Shown here: piece after piece, positions 56,431-64,000 of the stretch
How positions within the stretch are numbered: the stretch's first letter is position 1
Layout of the letters: every line of letters starts with the position of its first letter
From: Zeimonas sediminis
GTDB taxonomy: Bacteria; Pseudomonadota; Gammaproteobacteria; Burkholderiales; Burkholderiaceae_E
DNA: 64,000 nucleotides
NCBI RefSeq assembly: GCF_023721795.1
Contig: NZ_JAMQYE010000001.1
Location: 1,240,001 to 1,304,000 of the forward strand
Reading direction: 5' to 3'
The notes under the pieces: model-generated
Told to the model about the DNA's origin: nothing
Databases searched by the model: none
Seen by the model: the letters and a program-made list of their open reading frames with translations, nothing else
Made by a program: the position numbers and the translations under genes

Positions 56431-57500
56431 TGGCGGACGCGGCGAGGGAAGACGGCCTCGACGGCGGGGCGGCTTGTCCGCTGCCCTCGACCGAGCACCC
56501 GCGCGTGCTGCTCGCGCACGGCGGCGGCGGGCGTCTCACGCAACAACTGATCGAGCGCGTGTTCCTGCCGGCCTTCGACAATCCGGCGCTCGCCGCGCGC
56601 GCCGACAGCGCGCTGCTGCCTGTGGCTGCGGCGCGGATCGCTTTCACCACCGATTCCTACGTCGTGCGCCCGCTGTTCTTTCCGGGCGGCGACATCGGCC
56701 GCCTGGCGGTGTACGGCACGGTCAACGACCTGGCGATGCGCGGCGCGCGGCCGCGGTGGCTGTCGGCCAGCTTTGTCATCGAGGAGGGCCTGGAGATGCG
56801 CGCGCTGGAAGCCGTGGCGGCCGCCATGGGCGACGCGGCCGCGGCCTGCGGCGTCGAGATCGTGACCGGCGACACCAAGGTGATCGAACGCGGTCGGGGC
56901 GACGGCGTGTACCTGACCACCAGCGGCATCGGCGTGCTCGAGCATGACGCCGACATCGCGCCGGCCGCGGTGCGCCCGGGCGACGCGATCCTGCTCTCGG
57001 GAGACGTGGGCCGGCACGGCATCGCGGTCATGGCGAGCAGGGAAGGGCTGAGCTTCGAGACGACGCTGCAGAGCGATCTGGCCCCGCTGCACGAACCGGT
57101 TCGCGCGCTGCTCGATGCCGGCGTGCCGGTGCGTTGCCTGCGGGATCTCACGCGCGGCGGGCTGAGCGCGGCGCTGCACGAGATCGCCGCCGCCGCCCGC
57201 GTGGGAATCGATATCGACGAAACCGCGATCCCCGTTCATCCCGACGTGGGCGCAGCGTGCGAGCTGCTCGGCTTCGACCCGATGCAGGTCGCCTGCGAAG
57301 GGCGGTTCGTGGCCTTCGTGGCGGCCGCCGATGCGGACCGGGCACTGCGCGCGCTGCGGCGTCACCCGGTGGCCGGCGGCGCGGTCGCGATCGGCACGGT
57401 CGCACCCGAGGGGCGCGCGGCGGTCGTGCTGAGGACCGCGAGCGGCGCACGCCGCGCGCTCGATCAGCCTGCCGGCGAACTGCTGCCGAGGATCTGCTGA
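56427..57500 (+). CDS. hypE: hydrogenase expression/formation protein HypE
   Basis: 357 residues, full length. HypE dehydrates the thiocarboxamide on its own C-terminal Cys to a thiocyanate, the CN donor for NiFe hydrogenase. [25 protein letters not shown] is the N-terminus, [35 protein letters not shown] the ATP-binding region, [14 protein letters not shown] follows, and the protein ends in LPRIC, the essential terminal motif with Cys. Only hypD' precedes it; no hydrogenase or other hyp gene is in the window. Intact by sequence but possibly without a client. Confidence 0.93.
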   Translation: MMADAAREDGLDGGAACPLPSTEHPRVLLAHGGGGRLTQQLIERVFLPAFDNPALAARADSALLPVAAARIAFTTDSYVVRPLFFPGGDIGRLAVYGTVNDLAMRGARPRWLSASFVIEEGLEMRALEAVAAAMGDAAAACGVEIVTGDTKVIERGRGDGVYLTTSGIGVLEHDADIAPAAVRPGDAILLSGDVGRHGIAVMASREGLSFETTLQSDLAPLHEPVRALLDAGVPVRCLRDLTRGGLSAALHEIAAAARVGIDIDETAIPVHPDVGAACELLGFDPMQVACEGRFVAFVAAADADRALRALRRHPVAGGAVAIGTVAPEGRAAVVLRTASGARRALDQPAGELLPRIC

Positions 57501-57554
57501 CGGCGCCGTGCCGCGGCTCGACAGGGGCGCCGTCGGACCGCCGGGGCCGCGCAT

Positions 57555-58535
57555 TCAGGAGCCGCCCTGCCCCTCGGCCAGCACCGTCGCGAAGACCCTG
57601 GTGTCGACGTTCCCCCCGGTCAGCGCGAAACCCACCGGTCGCCCGCCGGTTCGCCCGCGCTCGCGGATCGCCGCCGCCAACCCTGCCGCCCCTGCCCCTT
57701 CGGCCACGTTGTGCGTGTCGGCGAACAGGATGCGCATCGCCTCGGCAATCTCCTCGTCGGTGACCGCGACGACGTCGTCCGCCTCCTTCATCACGACCTC
57801 CAGCGCCTGGGGCTCGGCGATCCGGCAGGCCAGCCCGTCGGCCAGCTCGGTGGTCACCGGCGCCTCGACCACGCTGCCCGCCCTGAACGAATCGAGATAG
57901 GTCGTCGCGTGTGCCGACACCACGCCCACCAGCTTCGAACGGGCCCCGGTGTACGCACGCGCCGCAGCCGCGGCGCAGAACCCGGAGCCCAGGCCGATCG
58001 GCACGTACACCACGTCGGGCTCCTCGCCGCGTGGAAAGCTCTCGAAGAACTCGAGCCAGTAGGTCGACACCCCCAGCACCAGGCGGCGGTGGAACGAGGG
58101 CACCATGTGCAGCCCCTGCTCCCGCGCGAGCTCGACCGCGTGCTCGCGCGCGGCCTGGAAGTCGGTGCCGTGCTCGACCAGTTCCACGCCGAGCGCCCGC
58201 ATCGCGGCGTTCTTCTCGGCCGAGTTGCCATGCGGCACCACGATCGTGGCCTCGAGACCGTGGCGGCGCGCACCCCAGCCGACCGACTGACCGTGGTTGC
58301 CGCGCGTGGCCGAGATCACCTGCGTCACCCCCGGATGCTCCCGCGCCAGCGCCTCGAAATACACGAGGCCGCCGCGCAGCTTGAAGGCACCGGCCGGCGT
58401 GTGGTTCTCGTGCTTGACCCAGACCGGCATGCCCAGGCGGTCGCGCAGCAATGGCCACGCGTACTGCGGGGTGGGCGGAACGACGGCGTGGACGATGGTC
58501 CTCGCGGCTTCGATTTCCTCGCGGCTGAATCTCAT
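57555..58535 (-). CDS. PLP-dependent threonine/serine dehydratase-like enzyme
   Basis: 326 residues, fold type II. Deaminates a hydroxy amino acid such as threonine, serine or a 3-hydroxyaspartate. The PLP Lys is in ENHTPAGAFKLRGGL; the phosphate loop appears as PIGLGSGFCAAAAA and ATRGNHGQSVGWGARR contacts the substrate. VAEGAGAAGLAA and FALTGGNVD are standard. There is no ACT regulatory domain, as in catabolic enzymes. A GGAGG site fits the ATG at 58535 (MRFSREE) better than the one 6 bp upstream. It diverges from the amidase gene. Confidence 0.85.
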   Translation of the reverse strand: MRFSREEIEAARTIVHAVVPPTPQYAWPLLRDRLGMPVWVKHENHTPAGAFKLRGGLVYFEALAREHPGVTQVISATRGNHGQSVGWGARRHGLEATIVVPHGNSAEKNAAMRALGVELVEHGTDFQAAREHAVELAREQGLHMVPSFHRRLVLGVSTYWLEFFESFPRGEEPDVVYVPIGLGSGFCAAAAARAYTGARSKLVGVVSAHATTYLDSFRAGSVVEAPVTTELADGLACRIAEPQALEVVMKEADDVVAVTDEEIAEAMRILFADTHNVAEGAGAAGLAAAIRERGRTGGRPVGFALTGGNVDTRVFATVLAEGQGGS

Positions 58536-58697
58536 CTCCATTTCCTCCCCCCGAGCATGTTCGCCGGCGACGACGCCGGGTGTCCGCTGCGCGCCATTGG
58601 CGTCGATGTTAGCGCCGGAACCGGACCGGTCCCTGTCGGCCCCGGATGCATACTTCCGGTTCCGCCTTCCCGGACAGCCTGCACGAGGAATCCCCTC

Positions 58698-60173
58698 ATG
58701 ACCCTGCCCATGAACTGGGACGAATGGACCGCGCACGACGCGACCGCGCTGGCCGAGCGCGTCCGCAAGCGCGAACTGACGCCCGCAGAGCTCGCCGCCC
58801 AGGCCGCCGCCGCGATCGAATTGGTCAACCCGGCCACCTGCGCGGTGGTGGAAGTCTTCGACGACGTGGTCGCCGATCCGCTGAAGGACGGCATGGACCC
58901 CGCCGGTTTCTTCGCCGGCGTGCCCTTCCTGATGAAGGACCTGGGCCCCACGATGAAGGGCCGGCTGCAGGAGATGGGCTCGCGGCTCATGCGAGGCAAC
59001 CGCGCCGCGGCCGACGCCTTCCTCACCGGCAAGATGCGCAAGGCCGGCCTGAACCTGATCGGCCGCACCACCACGCCCGAGTTCGGGCTGTGCAGCTCGG
59101 CCGAGAACCCGGCGGTCTACGTGACCCGCAACCCGTGGAGCCTCGACTACACGACCAACGGCTCGTCGGCCGGCACCGCGGCTGCTGTGGCCGCGGGCGT
59201 GGTGCCGCTGTCGCACGCCACCGACGGCGGCGGCTCGATCCGCATCCCGGCCGGCGCGAACGGCAACATCGGGCTCAAGCCCTCGCGCGGCGTGTTCTCG
59301 ATCGCGCCGGGACTGTCCGACATAAGCGGCTACGTGTCCACGCAGGGCTGCCAGAGCCGCACGGTGCGCGACACCGCCGCCTTCGTCGACCAGTGCCGGG
59401 GCGGCGCGCCGGGCGAGTTCATGCCCTACTGGAAGGCGGACGAGCCGTATGCCGAGATGATCCGGCGCGACCCGCCGCCCTTGCGAATCGCGCTGTCGCA
59501 CGAGTGGGGCGACTACCGCGCCACGCCGCACATCGTGTCCGAGCTCGAGCGCGCGGGCCGCTTCCTCGAGAGGCTCGGCCATCGCGTGGAATGGGCGAAG
59601 CCCGACATCGACTACCGGGCCGCCTTCCAGGCGCAGACGCTTTGCTACATCAGCAACTTCGCGCAGACGATCTCGAGCCTGCTCGCGCTGCGCGGCCTGG
59701 AGCGGCCGTCGCCGGACCTGCTCGAGCCGATGTGCATCCGGGTCTGGCAGCTTGGCATGGGCACGAGCTACACCGACCGCTTCCGGATGCAGGCGGCGTT
59801 CAACACGACCTCGCGCGGCTTCGGCGAGTTCTTCGAGCAGTGGGACGTCGTGCTGACGCCGATCACCGCGCTGCCCACGCCGCCGATCGGCACCACCGAA
59901 TACCTGACGATCAGCGACAACCCTTCGGTGCACGACTGGTTCGAGAACCTGTGGCGCAATTTCGCCTACACGCCGCTCACCAACCTGTGCGGCATCCCCG
60001 GCATCTCGCTGCCGATGGCCTGGCAGGAAAGCGGCCTGCCGCTCGGCATCCACGCGCAGGCCAGGCAGGCCAACGACGGTCTGCTGCTGCAACTGGCCGC
60101 GCAGATCGAGCGCGCGCTCGGCGGCAAATGGAACGACGGACGCCGGCCCGGCGTGCACGTCGCCAACCCCTGA
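58698..60173 (+). CDS. amidase-signature family hydrolase
   Basis: 491 residues. Hydrolyses an amide bond using a Ser-cisSer-Lys triad: Lys in [11 protein letters not shown] (about 79), cis-Ser in [15 protein letters not shown] (about 156) and nucleophile Ser in [16 protein letters not shown] (about 180). No signal peptide. The C-terminal half ([26 protein letters not shown]) is typical of the family. It is 13 bp upstream of an enolase-superfamily gene on the same strand, which suggests a shared catabolic route for an amide-containing compound. Specific substrate not predictable. Confidence 0.9.
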   Translation: MTLPMNWDEWTAHDATALAERVRKRELTPAELAAQAAAAIELVNPATCAVVEVFDDVVADPLKDGMDPAGFFAGVPFLMKDLGPTMKGRLQEMGSRLMRGNRAAADAFLTGKMRKAGLNLIGRTTTPEFGLCSSAENPAVYVTRNPWSLDYTTNGSSAGTAAAVAAGVVPLSHATDGGGSIRIPAGANGNIGLKPSRGVFSIAPGLSDISGYVSTQGCQSRTVRDTAAFVDQCRGGAPGEFMPYWKADEPYAEMIRRDPPPLRIALSHEWGDYRATPHIVSELERAGRFLERLGHRVEWAKPDIDYRAAFQAQTLCYISNFAQTISSLLALRGLERPSPDLLEPMCIRVWQLGMGTSYTDRFRMQAAFNTTSRGFGEFFEQWDVVLTPITALPTPPIGTTEYLTISDNPSVHDWFENLWRNFAYTPLTNLCGIPGISLPMAWQESGLPLGIHAQARQANDGLLLQLAAQIERALGGKWNDGRRPGVHVANP

Positions 60174-60186
60174 CGAGGCCATCGCC

Positions 60187-61257
60187 ATGAAGATCACCTC
60201 TATCCACACGACGCCGGTCCTCGCTCCGCTGCCGCGCCCGGTACGCACCGCCTCGGGCTCGATCGAACGCTTCCCGCTGGTGCTGATCGACGTGGGCACC
60301 GATGCCGGCGTCGAGGGCCGGGCCTACTCGCTCGTGTACCTGCCCGAGTTGCTGCCCGCGCTGGATCGCTGCGTGGCCGGCATGGCCGGCATGCTGGTGG
60401 GCCGCGAGCTCGCGCCGCGCGACCTGCACGTACACCTGCAGCAGCGCTGCCGGCTGTTCGGCCTGAAGGGCATGACCGGCATCGCGCTGGGCGGGCTCGA
60501 CATGGCGATCTGGGACACCTGGGCCCGCGCGCGCGGCGAGCCGCTGGCGCGGGCGCTGGGCGCCGAGCTGCGCCCGGTCAAGGCGTACTACAGCGTCGGC
60601 CTGTACGACGCGGCATCGGTGATCGAGATCGCCGAGGAAGCGCGCGCCGGCGGCTATGCGGGCCTCAAGATAAAGGCCGGCTTCCCGAGCTTCGCCGAGG
60701 ACCTGGCCGCGATCCGCGCGGCGCGCCGCGCGCTCGGCGACGGCCTCGCGCTGATGATCGACTACAACCAGTCGCTGAGCCTCCCGGAGGCGATGGCCCG
60801 CTGCAAGGCGCTGGACGACGAAGGCCTCGCATGGATCGAGGAGCCGGTGGCGGCAGACGACTTCGAGTCCTGCGCGCGCATCGCCGACGCCGTGCGCACG
60901 CCGATCCAGATCGGCGAGAACTTCAACGGACCCGGTGAAATGCGCGCGGCGATCGCGGCACGCGCGATGGACCTGGCGATGCCCGATCCGCAGTACATCC
61001 AAGGGGTGACCGGCTGGCTCGAGGCCGCGGCCCTCGCGCGAACCGCCGGCATCCCGATGTCCTCGCACCTGTTCGCCGAAGCCGCAGCGCAGTTGCTTTG
61101 CGCAACGCCCACCGCCGATTGGCTCGAGGTGATGGACGCGGCCGGGGGCCTGCGCCGCTCGCCGCTGGAACTGCGCGACGGCTGCGTGGTGCCCTGGGAC
61201 GCGCCGGGCCTGGGCATCGAGTGGGACGAGACAGCGGTGGCGCGGCACCGGGCCTGA
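60187..61257 (+). CDS. enolase-superfamily enzyme, mandelate racemase/muconate lactonizing type
   Basis: 356 residues. Abstracts a proton next to a carboxylate with Mg. The capping domain (about 1-125) is followed by the barrel. GLKIKAGFPS holds the KxK bases, metal ligands are Asp in MIDYNQ (about 196), Glu in IEEPV and Glu in QIGENF, and His in SSHLF is the opposing base, with the pattern of the mandelate racemase subgroup. Follows the amidase by 13 bp. Reaction not assignable beyond racemase or dehydratase chemistry on an acid. Confidence 0.88.
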   Translation: MKITSIHTTPVLAPLPRPVRTASGSIERFPLVLIDVGTDAGVEGRAYSLVYLPELLPALDRCVAGMAGMLVGRELAPRDLHVHLQQRCRLFGLKGMTGIALGGLDMAIWDTWARARGEPLARALGAELRPVKAYYSVGLYDAASVIEIAEEARAGGYAGLKIKAGFPSFAEDLAAIRAARRALGDGLALMIDYNQSLSLPEAMARCKALDDEGLAWIEEPVAADDFESCARIADAVRTPIQIGENFNGPGEMRAAIAARAMDLAMPDPQYIQGVTGWLEAAALARTAGIPMSSHLFAEAAAQLLCATPTADWLEVMDAAGGLRRSPLELRDGCVVPWDAPGLGIEWDETAVARHRA

Positions 61258-61406
61258 GGCGACCTGCAGGGATCCGCGCGCCACATTGCGCCTTCTCGGG
61301 CAGGCCGACTTTGCCTATCATCGGCCCTGCACGACGCGGCCCACGATCGCCGCGGGGAGGCGGCGGGCGCTGCGCGTCTCGCCCAACCACGGGAATTCGC
61401 CACGCG

Positions 61407-62963
61407 ATGTCACTGCTGTCGAAGCTGCGCTTCGTTCTCGCCCTGCTGGCCGGGCTGGCTGTCGCCGGCTGCGCCACGCTTCCCGACACCCTGCCGAGGG
61501 GCGCTCCCGGGCAGGCCCTGGCGCCGCAGCCGGGCGGGCTGCTCTCGGCCGCCGAATCGCGGCTGAGCGAGCGCGCGGGTCCGAGCGCCTCCGGATTCCG
61601 GCTGCTCGACTCCAACGAGGACGGCCTTCGCTGGAGGCTGGCGCTGATCGACTCGGCGCGTCATTCGCTCGATCTCCAGTACTACGTGTGGTGGGGCGAC
61701 GAGAGCGGCAGCCTGCTGATGAAGCGCGTGCTCGACGCGGCCGATCGCGGCGTGCGGGTCCGCCTGATCCTCGACGACCTGTCCACCATCCTGAAAGACG
61801 GTGGCCATGCCGAGCTGCGCGACGACGTCGCGTCCCTGATCGACAGTCACCCGAACGTCGAGATCCGGCTCTTCAACGCCTGGCGCACGCGCGCCCTCGC
61901 GGGTCGCGTCTTCGAGATGGTCGGGCGCATGGAGCGCATCAATCACCGCATGCACAACAAGCTGCTGATCGCCGACAACCGCGCGGCGGTGATCGGCGGA
62001 CGAAACATCGGCAACGAGTACTTCGGGCTGTCGAGCGACTTCAACTTCCGCGACCTCGACGTGCTCGGCATCGGCCCCGTGGCGCGCCAGGCCTCGTCGG
62101 TGTTCGATCGCTTCTGGAACAGCGAGTGGGTCGTGCCCGTCGCCGCGCTCGGCGTCGCCACGGATTCCGGCGAGCTGTCGCGCGTCCAGGCCCCGCTTCG
62201 CGAGCGCCTGAGGTCTGCGCCTTCGCTCTCCCGCTTCCCCGTCGACCCGGAAGACTGGAGCGACCGCCTGGCTCGCGCGGTGGCGAGCCTGCACGTCGGG
62301 ACCAGCCGGGTCCACACCGACACCCCGGATCCCGACGCGCTCAAGCACCACATGCCGGCCGCGATCCGCGAACTGCTCGCGGGCGCGAAGCGCGAGGTCC
62401 TGATCACCAACGCGTACATCATCCCGGGCCCCCACGCCCTCGAGCGCATGCGAGACCAGATCGCGCGCGGCGTCAGGTACCGGATGCTCACGAACTCGCT
62501 GGCCTCGCACGACGTTCCGGCAGTCAACAGCCACTACAAGCAGTGGCGCCGCCCGCTGCTCGAGGCAGGCGTCGACCTGCACGAGATGCGCGCCGACGCG
62601 GCGGTGCGCCCCCTGCTGGCCGACACGGCCCCGACCGAAGCCGGGTTCATGGGCCTTCACGTCAAGGCCATCGTGATCGACCGGGAGAGGGTCTTCGTCG
62701 GCTCGATGAACCTGGATCCCCGCTCGTGGGACATCAACAGCGAGATGGGCGTCGTCGTCGACAGCCAGGGGCTCGCCCGGGAGCTTGCCGCGTCGATGGA
62801 GCGCGACATGCGGCCCGAGAACGCCTGGCGGGTCTCGCTCGGCGATGACGGCACGGTGCGCTGGACCGCCGGGGACCGGGTCCTGACCGCCCAGCCCGCA
62901 CGAAGCTTCTGGCAACGTGTCCAGGACGTCTTCTTCATGTTCTTTCCCCGCGACCTGTACTGA
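61407..62963 (+). CDS. phospholipase-D-family lipoprotein, cardiolipin-synthase-like
   Basis: 518 residues. The lipoprotein signal ends in the lipobox LAVAGC (near residue 22), so the protein sits on a membrane from the periplasmic side. Two HKD sites are complete: HNKLLIADNRAAVIGGRNIGNEYFG (about 190) and HVKAIVIDRERVFVGSMNLDPRSWDINSEMG (about 417). SLDLQYYVWWGDESGSLLMKRVLDAADRGVRVRLILDD is the typical N-domain. This is close in layout to ClsC-type or YmdC-like proteins, which transfer phosphatidyl groups. It stands alone, followed by a convergent hydrolase gene. Confidence 0.88.
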   Translation: MSLLSKLRFVLALLAGLAVAGCATLPDTLPRGAPGQALAPQPGGLLSAAESRLSERAGPSASGFRLLDSNEDGLRWRLALIDSARHSLDLQYYVWWGDESGSLLMKRVLDAADRGVRVRLILDDLSTILKDGGHAELRDDVASLIDSHPNVEIRLFNAWRTRALAGRVFEMVGRMERINHRMHNKLLIADNRAAVIGGRNIGNEYFGLSSDFNFRDLDVLGIGPVARQASSVFDRFWNSEWVVPVAALGVATDSGELSRVQAPLRERLRSAPSLSRFPVDPEDWSDRLARAVASLHVGTSRVHTDTPDPDALKHHMPAAIRELLAGAKREVLITNAYIIPGPHALERMRDQIARGVRYRMLTNSLASHDVPAVNSHYKQWRRPLLEAGVDLHEMRADAAVRPLLADTAPTEAGFMGLHVKAIVIDRERVFVGSMNLDPRSWDINSEMGVVVDSQGLARELAASMERDMRPENAWRVSLGDDGTVRWTAGDRVLTAQPARSFWQRVQDVFFMFFPRDLY

Positions 62964-62980
62964 AGGCGGGGCCGGTGACG

Positions 62981-64000
62981 CTAGCGGGCGCGGTCGCGCA
63001 GGGTCGCCGCGACGACGTCGATCGCCGCCCGCACGAGCGCCGCGCGGGGCACGTCGTCGTGGAAGGCTGGCGATAGGACGGGCAGGCTCTCGGAAAGCGG
63101 GATCGCGATCGCATAGTGGTCGGCATTCGCATAGCCCAGCAGGTGGCTGCGCGGGGCAATCTGGTCCGTCCACAACAGCTTCCCGTCGTTTCGGGGGTCG
63201 ACCGTGGCAAGCCGCTCGTAGCTGAACCGCGTGATCGCCGAGACCCGTTCGGGCCGGGGAGCGGCGACCAGCGCGAAGATCGGCACCGACAGGGAGTTGC
63301 CGTATCGGCGCCACCACTCCAGGCGCACGTCGCGGCGCAGGTCCCGGATTTCCTCGCCGCTGCCGCGCTCGCAGCCAGGCAGCGGAAGCCGCGCACCGAG
63401 CCACCGGTACGCCCCCTCCACGCGCCCTGCCAGCGGACTGCCGTTCGCCGCACCGGCCACGGAAACGACTGCGGCGACCTGTCGCCCCGCGTCAGGATGC
63501 CCCGCAAGGAATTCGAGGACATCGGGCAGGCCCTTCGAGTACGCGAACACGATGACCGGGGGCTGCCCGCCGGCGCCTCGCGCGAAGTGCTCGGCGATCC
63601 TTCGCGCGTTCCCGGCGGAGGTGCCACGGCCCGGAACGTCGAGGAGGTCGACCTGGAAGCCCTCCGCCTCCAGCGTCGGCACCACGTCGCGAAACGGCTC
63701 GCCGACCTCGCCGAAGCACTCCGAGAAGAAGCCCGGGACGAATGCGATCCGGTAGCGCGCCGCGGCGTTTCCGACGACAGGCGCCGCGCCGCCCTCGCCC
63801 TCCCCCGGCAAGCGCAGCAGGACATCGTCGCACGCGTCGGCCCCGATCGGCAGGCGGCTGCAGACGGCGGCCCGGTAGACCGCGCGCATGTCCTTCACCC
63901 CGGCGTTCTCGATCGTCGTGAGCACCGTCGGGGGCGTCGCCTCGGAGAAGATCTCGAGCGGCGGAGAAGCGCAGGCCCCGAGCATGAGCGCGGCGCAGCA
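62981..64000 (-). CDS. alpha/beta-hydrolase-fold lipoprotein, 5' end outside window
   Basis: About 340 residues visible; the start lies right of the window. The visible front LMLGACASPPLE is a lipobox with Cys, so this is probably a lipoprotein. The nucleophile elbow is IVFAYSKGLPDVLEFLAGH (A-x-S-x-G), followed by VVSVAGAANGSPLAGRVEGAYRWLG, and the C-terminal His may be in LSPAFHDDVPRAALV. LLGYANADHYAIAIPL precedes that His. Resembles uncharacterised lipase-like proteins. Converges with the PLD gene, 17 bp apart. Confidence 0.75.
   Translation of the reverse strand, partial: CCAALMLGACASPPLEIFSEATPPTVLTTIENAGVKDMRAVYRAAVCSRLPIGADACDDVLLRLPGEGEGGAAPVVGNAAARYRIAFVPGFFSECFGEVGEPFRDVVPTLEAEGFQVDLLDVPGRGTSAGNARRIAEHFARGAGGQPPVIVFAYSKGLPDVLEFLAGHPDAGRQVAAVVSVAGAANGSPLAGRVEGAYRWLGARLPLPGCERGSGEEIRDLRRDVRLEWWRRYGNSLSVPIFALVAAPRPERVSAITRFSYERLATVDPRNDGKLLWTDQIAPRSHLLGYANADHYAIAIPLSESLPVLSPAFHDDVPRAALVRAAIDVVAATLRDRAR

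Overview
The window looks like a chromosome segment of a high-GC betaproteobacterium, most likely Burkholderiales. The evidence is the gene order gyrA-serC-pheA-hisC-tyrA-aroA, the neighbouring ompA-ubiG-gph, a tmRNA tag peptide ending ANDERFALAA, a Bug-type solute receptor, and several branched-chain-amino-acid-type (HAAT) ABC transporters.

Layout. (1) 1-21.9 kb, minus strand: a gyrA-to-aroA chain of housekeeping and aromatic/serine/histidine genes. It is split between pheA and hisC by about 13 kb of transport genes: two HAAT ABC clusters, an acyl-CoA ligase, a GntR regulator and a small hydrolase. One solute-binding protein is frameshifted. (2) 22.0-28.3 kb: an aminohydrolase, ompA, ubiG, gph and a Bug receptor on the plus strand, then an oxidoreductase-cupin pair on the minus strand. 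(3) 28.34-28.71 kb: ssrA (tmRNA). (4) 28.70-49.81 kb: a genomic island inserted in the 3' end of ssrA. It is bounded by a 14-bp repeat of the ssrA end and starts with a P4-type tyrosine integrase. In order it carries an IS256 fragment, a TerY-P triad (vWA protein, PP2C phosphatase, Ser/Thr kinase with HhH and zinc finger), a small membrane protein and a membrane-anchored PLD protein, an AlpA / DUF3631 NTPase / ProQ-FinO / HGG-motif module, a serine recombinase, an RDD protein, a Nudix hydrolase overlapping an SRA-like HNH endonuclease, and two integron-type gene cassettes with a recognisable attC site. The right end is a broken IS3-type transposase next to attR. The hairpin that was probably the native ssrA terminator now lies just outside attR. 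(5) 50.0-64.0 kb: ordinary chromosome again: OsmC, a winged-helix/TPR regulator, a flavocytochrome-c-type sulfide dehydrogenase pair, a serine hydrolase, an orphan hypD remnant with intact hypE, a PLP dehydratase, an amidase, an enolase-superfamily enzyme, a PLD lipoprotein and an alpha/beta hydrolase cut by the window edge.

The island is the part most worth following up. It combines a known signalling/defence triad, a probable modified-DNA-specific nuclease coupled to a Nudix enzyme, and integron cassettes in one ssrA-borne element. The cargo between about 31 and 49 kb is visibly less GC-rich than the flanks, which fits acquisition by transfer. All functional calls are from sequence reading alone.
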